Shown in pieces: positions 1 through 7,810 of a stretch of DNA of 64,000 bases. A model generated the notes under the pieces. That model was given only the letters and a program-made list of their open reading frames with translations, made no database searches and was not told the origin of the DNA. The translations under genes were made by a program, and so were the position numbers. Position 1 is the stretch's first letter, and each line of letters begins with the position of its first letter. This DNA is from Clostridia bacterium (GTDB lineage: Bacteria > Bacillota > Clostridia > Oscillospirales > CAG-382), in the NCBI GenBank assembly GCA_017399965.1, contig JAFQAP010000011.1, forward strand, positions 62,001 to 126,000. The letters run 5' to 3'.

Positions 1-75
1 CTTGCCCGCATCGTTCTTGAAGAACAAATTTACCGGGTATTTACCATCATTGCAGGGAAAACCTATCATAAATAA
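1..75 (+). CDS. C-terminal fragment of an unidentified upstream gene
   Basis: An open frame enters from the left edge and ends at a TAA at 73-75, giving the last 24 residues of a protein (ending ...IIAGKTYHK). The stop codon abuts a strong rho-independent terminator, which supports this being the true end of a plus-strand gene. The fragment is too short for me to recognise the family. A longer reading in another frame (2-223) runs through the terminator and is not believable. Confidence 0.5.
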   Translation, partial: LARIVLEEQIYRVFTIIAGKTYHK

Positions 76-106
76 CCTTTGCAACCGTAGGTTGCAAAGG
101 TTTTTT
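74..106 (+). terminator. Rho-independent terminator of the upstream gene
   Basis: A perfect 13-bp stem (AACCTTTGCAACC, 74-86, pairing with 90-102) closes a GTA loop and runs into a T tract (101-106). It ends transcription of the gene whose tail occupies 1-75. Confidence 0.9.
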
Positions 107-137
107 CGCAAATTTTCCTTATTCTATCACAGGTTTA

Positions 138-166
138 TTGACCTTTTTGAAAATGTTTGCTATGCT
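138..166 (+). promoter_or_regulatory. Predicted sigma-A promoter of the XRE regulator
   Basis: TTGACC (138-143), a 17-bp spacer and TATGCT (161-166) lie about 50 bp before the start codon of the XRE-family gene at 216. The -10 is a weak match, so confidence is moderate. Confidence 0.5.
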
Positions 167-215
167 TTTTACGTAAAAGCTTGCAGGCGAAACCAAAAGA
201 AAGGGAAAAACAATT

Positions 216-1409
216 ATGTTTAATATGAAGAATTTTGCTCAGTTCCTTGTTGGCAAACGGCGGGAGAAGAATATTACTCAAGGTCAGCTTGCGGATATGG
301 TAGGAGTATCACACCAAGCGGTAAGTAAGTGGGAGCGGGGTGAAACTATGCCCGAAATCTCCAAGCTTTCCGACCTTTCATCTGCACTGAACGTTTCTAC
401 AGAAGATATATTAACCGCAATGCATACCGAAAGCGGCGCGCCCGAAGCGAAAGCGGAAAATAAAGATCATGAATATTACGCCCTTCCCGATAAAACTCTT
501 GTGGGCGACGTATGCGCACTGGCTCCCTATTTAAGCAAAGAAGCCCTTACCACCGCAATAACCGAAATAGCTATCGCAAAGGGAAGCGGTATTGCAAAAA
601 TACTTTTTAAATATGCGGACGAGGATATTCTGCGCGAAGCGGCGCTGCTTGTTTTTGCCGCCGATACGGATAAAGGCAGATTGGATCTGGTTCCGTACCT
701 CCCGCAAGAAGAGATAACCAAATTAATTCTTAACCGCTATTCTTCCGGAAGTATCGGTTCAATGCTTCCTCTGTTGCCGTATTCCAAGAATTTTGAAGTG
801 GTAGATATGATCTTCAAATCCATCGTGAGCAAAGACGGCAACTGGAATGTGCTTAAGCCCGTTGTTTCCGATATTATGCCCGAGGTCGTGGTTTCAAACG
901 GTATAGATTATGCGGTAAAGCACGGTATCGGCTGCTTCGGCACTTGGTGGGGCGTTTTGGGAAAGGAAAATATCGCAAAGATCTTCATCGGCTATTGCAG
1001 ACATTTTGACCATTCCTTCCGCGCCTGGTCGGATATTGCACCACATCTGGGACGGGCAGACAAACACCTTATTCTTGATGAATTGGATAAAATGAAGGCG
1101 GACGGATATAATTTCGATTTCGAAGTAAATCCTTTACAGCTTCAGGCTCTTCCTGCAGATATCAGAGATAAGCTTGTTGAATTCGGCGTACATCCCGATG
1201 CAAGAGGTGTGCCCAATCATAATTGGACGGGCAATATACATATTCCCGATATCAATATACCTGATATAAACATACCTGATTTAGGCTTTGTCTTTTCGCC
1301 TGATAAATTATCGGAATTTGAGGAGTATATTCAGGAACTCGAATCCAGGATAGAAGAACTGGAATCCCGAATAGACGATCTTGAAGACAGGCTTGACGAT
1401 ATGGAATAA
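216..1409 (+). CDS. XRE-family helix-turn-helix regulator with a C-terminal coiled coil
   Basis: A 397-residue protein. The N-terminal residues (about 9-62) form a classic XRE/Cro-type helix-turn-helix (QLADMVGVSHQAVSKWERG), a DNA-binding domain. The middle region (about 90-330) is helical, rich in short repeated units, and resembles a tandem helical repeat scaffold; I do not recognise a named family. Residues about 345-358 contain three near-copies of the unit INIPD, and the final 35 residues are a strongly charged heptad coiled coil (ELESRIEELESRIDDLEDR), suggesting oligomerisation. The start at 216 has an AAAGGG ribosome site about 10 bp upstream; a second ATG at 225 is possible. It is monocistronic, with its own promoter and terminator. 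Target genes are unknown. Confidence 0.85.
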   Translation: MFNMKNFAQFLVGKRREKNITQGQLADMVGVSHQAVSKWERGETMPEISKLSDLSSALNVSTEDILTAMHTESGAPEAKAENKDHEYYALPDKTLVGDVCALAPYLSKEALTTAITEIAIAKGSGIAKILFKYADEDILREAALLVFAADTDKGRLDLVPYLPQEEITKLILNRYSSGSIGSMLPLLPYSKNFEVVDMIFKSIVSKDGNWNVLKPVVSDIMPEVVVSNGIDYAVKHGIGCFGTWWGVLGKENIAKIFIGYCRHFDHSFRAWSDIAPHLGRADKHLILDELDKMKADGYNFDFEVNPLQLQALPADIRDKLVEFGVHPDARGVPNHNWTGNIHIPDINIPDINIPDLGFVFSPDKLSEFEEYIQELESRIEELESRIDDLEDRLDDME

Positions 1410-1424
1410 AAACCATCCGATACA

Positions 1425-1453
1425 AAAACGGACTGCACACAGCAGTCCGTTTT
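1425..1453. terminator. Bidirectional terminator between the XRE gene and the GNAT gene
   Basis: A perfect 12-bp stem, AAAACGGACTGC (1425-1436) and its complement (1442-1453), closes a 5-base loop. It has A residues on one side and T residues on the other, so it can serve both the plus-strand regulator ending at 1409 and the minus-strand acetyltransferase ending at 1458. Confidence 0.85.
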
Positions 1454-1457
1454 GCTT

Positions 1458-2003
1458 TTATTTATTATAAATTATCGTACATACCGTGGGTTCTTTTGTG
1501 CCGTAGCGCGTTTCGTGAACAGTGTTTTTTATGGGATTAAGACCGCATTTTTCCGTTACCCTTGCCGACTGCCTGTTCCATTCAAAATAACTTATGATAA
1601 TGAAATCCAGCTTTTCTTTTTCAAAAAGATAGTCTATTACCGCTTTTACTGCTTCGGGCATAAGTCCCAGTCCCCAGTAATCCTTTGAAAGAACGTAGCC
1701 TAATTCTCTGCCTTTCAGAGAGGCAAGCTCGGGAAAATCATCCTCGCGGTAATATTCAACACCCAATGAACCGATAACTTTTTTATTATATTCAATGGCG
1801 AACACTTTTTTCTTTTCTATAAATCCTTCAAGTATTTGCCTTGATTTTTCCTTGTTTTCGTGGGGGAGCCATCCTGCACGCTGACCGACTCCGTCCACCC
1901 TTGCGTATTCGTAAAAATCATCAAGGTCTTCGTGTTTCCACGGACGCAGCGTAAGCCGCGGTGTTTGTATTTTTATATTTGTTATATCAATTTGCGGGTT
2001 CAT
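1458..2003 (-). CDS. GNAT-family N-acetyltransferase (RimJ/RimL type)
   Basis: A 181-residue protein of the ribosomal-protein-alanine-acetyltransferase-like GNAT group, which transfers acetyl from acetyl-CoA to an amine. The N-terminus carries the family opening TPRLTLRPW (about 14-22). The acetyl-CoA binding region appears as GYVLSKDYWGLGLMPEAV (about 101-118), and the C-terminal part has the N-R-x-S-x-x-V-x-E-K-x-G signature (about 143-154). It starts with a GGAGT ribosome site that overlaps the end of the upstream GNAT gene, and is the last gene of a three-gene minus-strand operon. Substrate unknown. Confidence 0.85.
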   Translation of the reverse strand: MNPQIDITNIKIQTPRLTLRPWKHEDLDDFYEYARVDGVGQRAGWLPHENKEKSRQILEGFIEKKKVFAIEYNKKVIGSLGVEYYREDDFPELASLKGRELGYVLSKDYWGLGLMPEAVKAVIDYLFEKEKLDFIIISYFEWNRQSARVTEKCGLNPIKNTVHETRYGTKEPTVCTIIYNK

Positions 2004-2005
2004 TT

Positions 2006-2824
2006 TTATTTACTCCAATCTAAATAAACTTGGTCTATAGGCGCTTGCTCGGTAAAGCCTATATTCTTATATGCCGTATTTGAAGAAGGGTTTGAAAGAT
2101 CCGTATACAAAGCAGGCGTTTTCCCGTTTTGCAATATAAGGTCGCTTATACACGCCACTATTGCCGAAGCATAGCCTTTATTTCTGTGTTCGGGCAAGGT
2201 ATATACGCCGTTTACCGCAACGAATTTCTCGTTTTCTCTCGAGCTTCTTGCCATTGCCACCGCTTTTTCGTTTTCTTTTATAATACGGCAGTAGCGGTCT
2301 TTTAAAAGCTTCTTTGCGGTATTTACGTATTCATCCATGTTATCCGAAGCGTTTCCGAAGCATTCCAAACTGAAATTACGCAAGAGGTTTGCAATAGATA
2401 AAACGTCCTTTTCCGCAGGCGCTTCGATAACCGCGTCAATGTTTTTCGGGGGAATAACCTTTTCGTTTTTATAGCTTTGCATATTCAATACGTTTGTTTT
2501 AGCGTTTTTATTTTTTATAAAAGGCTCTGCAAGCACGCTTGCTGTTTCCGGCTTTGCAACGAAGGAAAGCTTTGTTTTGTCTTTTTTAAAATATTCGTAA
2601 AAATACCGTGCCAGCTCTGTTTTAGTGCTTTTGTCAATCTCATCCGATGTCCATACCCACACCGGCATATCCGGGTGGGATGCACCGATGATAAAACTCT
2701 TTTCATCGGATACAAGCAAAATAGGATTTTCCTTTATAAGCTCAAGCAGCTGAAAGGGAACAACATCCTTTCGGTACGCATCGCTTTTAAATATTTCGTT
2801 GTTTTTATCTATATTTTTAAACAT
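2006..2824 (-). CDS. GNAT-family acetyltransferase with an N-terminal extension
   Basis: A 272-residue protein. The C-terminal third is a GNAT domain: a V-x-x-V-Y-T-L-P-E-H-R-N-K-G-Y-A segment (about 207-221) is the acetyl-CoA pyrophosphate-binding loop and the following helix is typical. The first 130 residues form a second, poorly conserved lobe, as in two-lobed GNATs. A GAGGTAA ribosome site precedes the ATG at 2824. It lies 10 bp after the nucleoside phosphorylase and 2 bp before another GNAT gene, so the three are probably co-transcribed. The acetylated substrate cannot be told from the sequence. Confidence 0.8.
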   Translation of the reverse strand: MFKNIDKNNEIFKSDAYRKDVVPFQLLELIKENPILLVSDEKSFIIGASHPDMPVWVWTSDEIDKSTKTELARYFYEYFKKDKTKLSFVAKPETASVLAEPFIKNKNAKTNVLNMQSYKNEKVIPPKNIDAVIEAPAEKDVLSIANLLRNFSLECFGNASDNMDEYVNTAKKLLKDRYCRIIKENEKAVAMARSSRENEKFVAVNGVYTLPEHRNKGYASAIVACISDLILQNGKTPALYTDLSNPSSNTAYKNIGFTEQAPIDQVYLDWSK

Positions 2825-2834
2825 TTATATTACC

Positions 2835-3599
2835 TCACAATTTTAATACCGTGTCAAGACACAATCTTAACGCATATCCTTTTGAATTTTCTCCCCAGTT
2901 TCTTGCATCGTAATTTTCAATATCAGCCAAGGTATCGGCGGTATATAAAATCTGACCAAACGCAGCGTTTCTCATTTTTGCGCAGGCGGCAAGGGCAGAG
3001 CACTCCATCTCCACCACGGAACAGCCCTCCGCTTTTCGGTATTTTACCATTTCCTTTGTTTCTCTGTAAAAACCGTCTGTAGACCAAGTGGTAACCTTTT
3101 CATAAGATAACCCGTGCTGTATCAAAGTGCGTTCTATTGCGTCTACCGCACTTTTATCAATATCAATAAATCTTGATGGAGGCGCATAGTGATACGACGT
3201 TCCTTCATCCCGCAATGCTCTTTCGGGTATCAAAAACACGCCCTCGCCGTAATCCTTTAAAGCTCCGCAGCATCCGACAGCTATTGTCTTTTTTACCCCG
3301 TATCCTATAAGCCAATCCAGAATTTGCGTGGCTGCTGCCGCGCCCACAGGGGCTTGCGCCAAGCATACGTCCTGCCCGCCGTGGCTTATTACGTATATTG
3401 GGTAATCCTTTGTGGCAGATTCAAACAGCGCCACCTGCTTTCCTCCTGCCGTTTTTGCATATTCATCCACGTATTCGCACATAAAAGCAAAAACCGCTTT
3501 TTCCGGCAGTTTCAGGGAAAGATCAGCGTGTGTCGGCATTATTACAGCAGTCTTTTCGGTATCGAATTCCAATATAGGTATTTCGTTTTTTATAATCAT
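2835..3599 (-). CDS. Nucleoside phosphorylase (uridine/purine phosphorylase superfamily)
   Basis: A 254-residue cytoplasmic enzyme of the PNP/UDP superfamily, which splits nucleosides with phosphate to give a free base and ribose 1-phosphate. Visible markers are the substrate loop RDEGTSYHYAPP (about 130-141), the glycine-rich AVGCCGALK segment (about 106-114), and the ribose-binding VEMECSALAA (about 194-203). Length and motif order match family members of 240-260 residues. A good AAGGAGCG ribosome site precedes the ATG. It is the first of three co-oriented genes and is separated from a strong upstream promoter by a small ORF and a terminator-like hairpin, so expression may be attenuated. 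Base specificity (uridine versus purine) is undetermined. Confidence 0.9.
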   Translation of the reverse strand: MIIKNEIPILEFDTEKTAVIMPTHADLSLKLPEKAVFAFMCEYVDEYAKTAGGKQVALFESATKDYPIYVISHGGQDVCLAQAPVGAAAATQILDWLIGYGVKKTIAVGCCGALKDYGEGVFLIPERALRDEGTSYHYAPPSRFIDIDKSAVDAIERTLIQHGLSYEKVTTWSTDGFYRETKEMVKYRKAEGCSVVEMECSALAACAKMRNAAFGQILYTADTLADIENYDARNWGENSKGYALRLCLDTVLKL

Positions 3600-3624
3600 A
3601 ATATCGCTCCTTATAAAACAAAAA

Positions 3625-3654
3625 CAGTGTAAATCGTATTAACGACTTACACTG
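3625..3654 (-). terminator. Terminator or attenuator hairpin before the nucleoside phosphorylase
   Basis: Reading the minus strand, CAGTGTAAGTCGT (3654-3642) pairs with ACGATTTACACTG (3637-3625) across a 4-base loop with one G-U pair, followed by TTTTTGTTTT. It lies between a 36-codon ORF and the nucleoside phosphorylase start, so it is either the terminator of the small gene or an attenuator of the operon. Confidence 0.8.
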
Positions 3655-3685
3655 CTTATAGTACAATAATTCAAGTAATAAAAAA

Positions 3686-3796
3686 TTATAATGAATTTTG
3701 AGTACGACAATGTAAGCCCGTATACAGCATATCGTCAAGACCTGCCGCGGACATAAGATCCATATTAACGTTTACGTTAAGAATGTAAATGTTCAT
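3686..3796 (-). CDS. Small 36-residue protein or leader peptide
   Basis: A short gene with an ATG at 3796, a strong AAAGGAGAG ribosome site 7 bp upstream, and a TAA at 3686-3688. The peptide begins MNIYILNVNVNMDLM and ends CRTQNSL; it is hydrophobic at first, has no long transmembrane segment and contains one Cys. I recognise no family. It has its own near-consensus promoter (3824-3852), and a terminator-like hairpin follows it before the nucleoside phosphorylase. It could be a leader peptide controlling that operon by attenuation, or an independent small protein. The ribosome site and promoter are seen directly; the function is unknown. Confidence 0.6.
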   Translation of the reverse strand: MNIYILNVNVNMDLMSAAGLDDMLYTGLHCRTQNSL

Positions 3797-3823
3797 TGCC
3801 GCTCTCCTTTAAAATTTTTCATT

Positions 3824-3852
3824 AATATAGCACATTTGTTTTTACTTGTCAA
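3824..3852 (-). promoter_or_regulatory. Strong predicted sigma-A promoter for the small ORF and nucleoside phosphorylase operon
   Basis: On the minus strand TTGACA (3852-3847), a 17-bp spacer and TATATT (3829-3824) form a near-perfect promoter, about 28 bp before the ATG of the 36-residue ORF. Confidence 0.85.
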
Positions 3853-3876
3853 CACTTAATTTTTCAAAAAAAGAAA

Positions 3877-3904
3877 ATCCGCAGAAATAACACTTTCTGC
3901 GGAT
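3877..3904 (-). terminator. Rho-independent terminator of typA
   Basis: ATCCGCAGAAA (3877-3887) pairs with TTTCTGCGGAT (3894-3904) across a 6-base loop. On the minus strand it is followed by TTTTCTTTTTTTG, 20 bp after the typA stop. Confidence 0.9.
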
Positions 3905-3923
3905 AATTTTTATTGGGTTAAAC

Positions 3924-5744
3924 TTACTTATTCTTCATTTTTTCCTTCATACGCAGAGAGTTATCCAGAATTCTCTTTCTCAGACGTATGGATTTGGGAG
4001 TGATCTCTATAAGCTCGTCGTCGCCGATAAATTCAATAGCTTCTTCCAAAGAGAAATGCTTGGGAGGAACCAGACGCAACGCTTCATCCGCACCTGCGGA
4101 ACGGATAGCGGTAAGGTGCTTTTTCTTGCACACGTTAACAACTATATCATCACCCTTGGAGGAGATACCCACAAGCTGACCTGCGTAGACTTCATCGCCG
4201 GGATCGCAGAACATAGGACCTCTGTCCTGAGCGTTGAATATACCGTAGCTGGTGGCAACGCCCTGCTCGTATGCGATAAGAGAACCGGTAAAACGCTTGG
4301 TAACTTCGCCTTTTTCGGGCTGATACTCTGCAAATACCGCGCTGAGTATACCTTCTCCGCGGGTATCGGTAAGGAATTCCGTCTTGTAGCCGAAAAGTCC
4401 TCTGGTAGGTATCATAAACTCCAGATGCATTCTGTCGCCTACGGGACGCATTTCGGCAAGCTCACCCTTGCGGTAGCCCATCTTTTCCATAATAACGCTT
4501 ACACAGCCCTGAGGAACGTCGATAACGCATCTGTCAATAGGCTCGCACAAAACGCCGTCGATCTCTTTGTAAATAATACGGGGAGTGGATACCATAAACT
4601 CAAAACCCGCTCTGCGCATATTCTCCATCAGAATGGAAAGGTGCATTTCACCTCTGCCGCGCACGTTATAGCTGTCTGCGGAATCGGTTTCGCAAACCTT
4701 CAAAGACATATCCTTCATAGCCTCTTTAAAGAGGTAATCACGTATGTGTCTGGTGGTAACGTATTTACCTTCTCTTCCGGCAAAGGGAGAGTTGTTTACA
4801 GAGAAGGTCATTTCCATAGTAGGCTCGCCGATCTTAACAAAGGGCAGGGGATCTGCACCCACGTTGGAGCAAATGGTGTTACCGATATTTATATCTTCTA
4901 TACCGGAAATACAAACTATATCGCCGACAGTTGCAGTTTCTGCGGGAACACGTGCAAGACCGTCGATCTGGTACATAGCAGTAATTCTGCTTTTCTTTTT
5001 AAGGTTTTCGTCGTGGTAATCGCAAAGGATAACTTCCTGCTTTAATTTAAGACTGCCTCTTTCTATTCTGCCGATACCTATTTTACCAACGTAATCGTTA
5101 TAGTCAACGGCGGAAACCAGCATCTGCGCTTCGCCTTCGTCATCTCCCTCGGGTGCGGGAATATGTTCAAGAATGCAATCGAAAAGGGGCGCAAGGTCTG
5201 TTCCCAAATGGTCGGGAGACATAGAAGCGATACCGGTTCTGCCGGAACAGAATACCACGGGAGAATCCAACTGCTCGGAGGATGCGTTAAGATCCAAAAG
5301 CAGTTCAAGTACTTCGTCGGGCACTTCGTAAACACGTGCATCGGGTCTGTCTATCTTGTTTATAACCACGATTATCTTGTGGTTAAGCTCTATTGCTTTT
5401 TGCAGAACGAATCTTGTCTGGGGCATAGGGCCTTCTGCGGCGTCAACAAGCAAAAGTACGCCGTCAACCATTTTAAGTATACGCTCAACCTCGCCGCCGA
5501 AATCCGCGTGGCCCGGAGTGTCGATAATATTTATCTTTACGTCCTTGTAATAGGTAGACGTATTCTTAGCAAGAATGGTTATACCGCGCTCACGCTCCAG
5601 CGCGTTGTTATCCATCATACGCTCCTGAAGCTCCTGGTTTTCGCGGAACAAGCCGCCGAATTTGAGCATCTCATCAACCATAGTAGTCTTACCGTGGTCA
5701 ACGTGAGCGATAATTGCAATGTTTCTCAGATCTTTTCTTACCAA
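3924..5744 (-). CDS. typA: Translational GTPase TypA/BipA
   Basis: A 606-residue ribosome-associated GTPase of the EF-G superfamily, involved in ribosome assembly and stress adaptation. The GTPase motifs are intact: AHVDHGKTT at about 13-21 (G1), a RERGITI switch I at about 51-57, DTPGH at 75-79 (G3) and NKID at 129-132 (G4). Domain II, two EF-G-like alpha/beta domains and the BipA-specific C-terminal domain (GDDELIEITPKSIRLRK) follow, and the length is normal. The start is a TTG at 5742-5744 with an AGAAGG ribosome site 8 bp upstream; no ATG fits better. It stands alone, with its own promoter and terminator. Confidence 0.97.
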   Translation of the reverse strand: MVRKDLRNIAIIAHVDHGKTTMVDEMLKFGGLFRENQELQERMMDNNALERERGITILAKNTSTYYKDVKINIIDTPGHADFGGEVERILKMVDGVLLLVDAAEGPMPQTRFVLQKAIELNHKIIVVINKIDRPDARVYEVPDEVLELLLDLNASSEQLDSPVVFCSGRTGIASMSPDHLGTDLAPLFDCILEHIPAPEGDDEGEAQMLVSAVDYNDYVGKIGIGRIERGSLKLKQEVILCDYHDENLKKKSRITAMYQIDGLARVPAETATVGDIVCISGIEDINIGNTICSNVGADPLPFVKIGEPTMEMTFSVNNSPFAGREGKYVTTRHIRDYLFKEAMKDMSLKVCETDSADSYNVRGRGEMHLSILMENMRRAGFEFMVSTPRIIYKEIDGVLCEPIDRCVIDVPQGCVSVIMEKMGYRKGELAEMRPVGDRMHLEFMIPTRGLFGYKTEFLTDTRGEGILSAVFAEYQPEKGEVTKRFTGSLIAYEQGVATSYGIFNAQDRGPMFCDPGDEVYAGQLVGISSKGDDIVVNVCKKKHLTAIRSAGADEALRLVPPKHFSLEEAIEFIGDDELIEITPKSIRLRKRILDNSLRMKEKMKNK

Positions 5745-5786
5745 AATATGACCTTCTTTTCTCTAATTTTCAAACAAAACCAAAAT

Positions 5787-5816
5787 ATTATATCAAAACG
5801 CGGCGGTTTTTGTCAA
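5787..5816 (-). promoter_or_regulatory. Predicted sigma-A promoter of typA
   Basis: On the minus strand TTGACA (5816-5811), an 18-bp spacer and TATAAT (5792-5787) lie about 43 bp before the TTG start of typA. Both hexamers match consensus exactly. Confidence 0.85.
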
Positions 5817-5877
5817 TACCATTACTGCACAAAATCTAAAAAATATAAATAAAATGCTGGTAAAAGGAGGTTTTTAT

Positions 5878-7635
5878 ATGCCATCAACAGGAGAATTACT
5901 GCTAAAGATACACAACAGCCAAGGAATGCCCATTCAAGGCGCATCAATTGCGGTCATAGGCGATAACCGCGCATACACCGGACGGACGAATTCCGCAGGC
6001 GAAGCCAGGTTTACGCTTCCTACTCCTCCGTCGGAAGCGGGGTACGATCCGTCATCTACATTAAGACCCTATTCGGTATTCAGCGTGCGTATCACCGCGG
6101 AAGGATACGTGCCCGTTACGGTGCTGGGCGAACAGATATTTCCCGATTCCATAACCGTCCACGATATCGAAATGCCTACTCCCGAGGAATTTCCCGAAAT
6201 GAGCGAAAGGCGCACGGTAATTCCCGAGCACGAAAGATATATAGGCGGAATGACAGCAAATCCCTCAGTCACCGCCGCAACATATCAGCCTGAAATTCGC
6301 TATCCGGTAGTGCCGGAGACAATAACCGTTCATTTGGGTACACCGGCTTCAAACGCGGAAAACGTAACCGTGCCTTTTATCGAATATATAAAAAACGTAG
6401 CATCCAGCGAAATATATCCCACTTGGCCCGATTCCTCGCTCCGCGCAAATATTATTGCCCAGGTCTCTCTTGCTTTAAACCGCGTATATACCGAATGGTA
6501 CCGCTCCCAAGGCTATAATTTTGATATAACATCCTCTACCGCATACGATCAGGCATTTGTACGTGACAGAAGTATATTCGATAACATTTCGGATATTGTT
6601 GATGAGCTTTTTACAAACTATCTGGCACGTGAAGGAAATGTTCAGCCGCTTTTTACCGAATACTGTGACGGCTCCACAGTAACCTGCGCAGGAATGAGCC
6701 AGTGGGGCACGGTAACTCTGGCAAGGCGGGGGTACGATCCTTTGGGTATACTTCAATATTACTACGGTGACGATACTTTTATTGCAGAGGCTGCAGTTGC
6801 GGAAAACGCTCCCGAATCCTTTGCGGGCGATCTGCGTCCCGGCGACAGAAACGCTTCCGTAGCCACTCTTCAACGCCGTCTTGACAGAATAGCTATAAAT
6901 TATCCGCAAATTCCTTTTATTTTAAAATCAAACGGACTATACGGCGACCGTACCGAAGCATCGGTTCGCACATTCCAGCGGGTGTTCGGACTTAACCAAA
7001 CAGGAATAGTGGACAGAGAGACCTGGTACCGTGTGCTGTACGTGTACAATGCTGTGAAAAAGCTTGCTGAATTGGGCAGCGAAGGAGAGCGGATAGAAAA
7101 CGATACCTTCCCACGTGATCTTTCTTTAGGTGACAGAGGCACCGACGTATTGCGTATACAGTATTATCTTCTTGTAATATCCGATGCCTTAAGCGATCTT
7201 TCGGTACCTCAGCCGGTTATAACGGGAATATACGATACCTCTACTCAAAAGACGGTAAGAGGTTTTCAGCAGTATTACGGTCTTCCCGTTACGGGTAATA
7301 TTGATGAACAAACGTGGAACTCTATAGTTAAATACTATTATGATCTGGAAAACTCTCTTTCAACTGACAGAAGGTATCCGGGATATCTCATCAGAAACGG
7401 TTCAAGGGGAAGAAACGTAATATATATCCAGAACGCACTTAATGCTATCGGCGGAAGAATACCGGGCTTTACCACCATACGTGTGGACGGCGCTTTCGGC
7501 AACGGAACGGAAAGTGCTGTGCGGCTCTTTCAAACCTATTACGGTCTCACGCCCGACGGTATAGTAGGGGAACAAACGTGGAATAAATTGGTTCAAGAAT
7601 ATAACGATTACGCCTACGACGATACGGTAGGATAA
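5878..7635 (+). CDS. SpoIID-like protein with three peptidoglycan-binding domains
   Basis: A 585-residue protein starting at the ATG at 5878, directly after AAAGGAGGT; an in-frame ATG at 5854 lies upstream of this site and is unlikely. Residues about 5-100 form a carboxypeptidase-regulatory (transthyretin-like) fold. Residues about 165-300 resemble SpoIID/LytB: NVASSEIYPTW carries the glutamate position typical of SpoIID lytic transglycosylases, and GMSQWGTVTLARRGYDPLGIL (about 272-291) is a SpoIID hallmark. Three PG_binding_1 repeats follow (about 317-390, 415-490 and 505-575). There is no signal peptide, which fits a spore or forespore role or an unusual export route. A role in spore peptidoglycan or cortex is inferred. 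Confidence 0.75.
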   Translation: MPSTGELLLKIHNSQGMPIQGASIAVIGDNRAYTGRTNSAGEARFTLPTPPSEAGYDPSSTLRPYSVFSVRITAEGYVPVTVLGEQIFPDSITVHDIEMPTPEEFPEMSERRTVIPEHERYIGGMTANPSVTAATYQPEIRYPVVPETITVHLGTPASNAENVTVPFIEYIKNVASSEIYPTWPDSSLRANIIAQVSLALNRVYTEWYRSQGYNFDITSSTAYDQAFVRDRSIFDNISDIVDELFTNYLAREGNVQPLFTEYCDGSTVTCAGMSQWGTVTLARRGYDPLGILQYYYGDDTFIAEAAVAENAPESFAGDLRPGDRNASVATLQRRLDRIAINYPQIPFILKSNGLYGDRTEASVRTFQRVFGLNQTGIVDRETWYRVLYVYNAVKKLAELGSEGERIENDTFPRDLSLGDRGTDVLRIQYYLLVISDALSDLSVPQPVITGIYDTSTQKTVRGFQQYYGLPVTGNIDEQTWNSIVKYYYDLENSLSTDRRYPGYLIRNGSRGRNVIYIQNALNAIGGRIPGFTTIRVDGAFGNGTESAVRLFQTYYGLTPDGIVGEQTWNKLVQEYNDYAYDDTVG

Positions 7636-7654
7636 AAAAACACCCCGATAAAGC

Positions 7655-7771
7655 ACCCCAAGAAGCCTCGCGGCTTATTGGGGACCCCGATGAAACACCC
7701 CTAAAATCCTGCGGATTTTTGGGGACCCCGATAAAACACCCCTAAAATCCTGCGGATTTTTGGGGACCCCG
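7655..7771. repeat. Three tandem hairpin repeats (CACCCC...GGGGACCCCG family)
   Basis: Three consecutive units, about 41 bp apart, occupy the gap after the SpoIID-like gene. Each is CACCCC, an 8-bp variable arm, a 3-4 base loop, the complementary arm, then GGGGACCCCG. Stems lie at 7656-7667/7672-7683, 7698-7709/7713-7724 and 7739-7750/7754-7765. Units two and three are identical in the stem (CCCCTAAAATCC). Related single copies occur at 36728-36763 and 56705-56739, and a fragment at 15719-15746. Confidence 0.85.
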
Positions 7772-7780
7772 TAAATAAAA

Positions 7781-7801
7781 CCCCACGCTTTTAGCGTGGG
7801 G
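7781..7801 (-). terminator. Terminator of the membrane protein gene ending at 7811
   Basis: CCCCACGC (7781-7788) and GCGTGGGG (7794-7801) form a stem; on the minus strand it is followed by TTTTATTT. It lies 10 bp past the stop codon. Confidence 0.85.
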
Positions 7802-7810
7802 AACGTGGGG

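Noticed and set aside
2..223. A 73-codon reading frame at the left edge
   Set aside because: It runs through a strong terminator and the promoter of the next gene; the shorter frame ending at 75 is a better gene tail.
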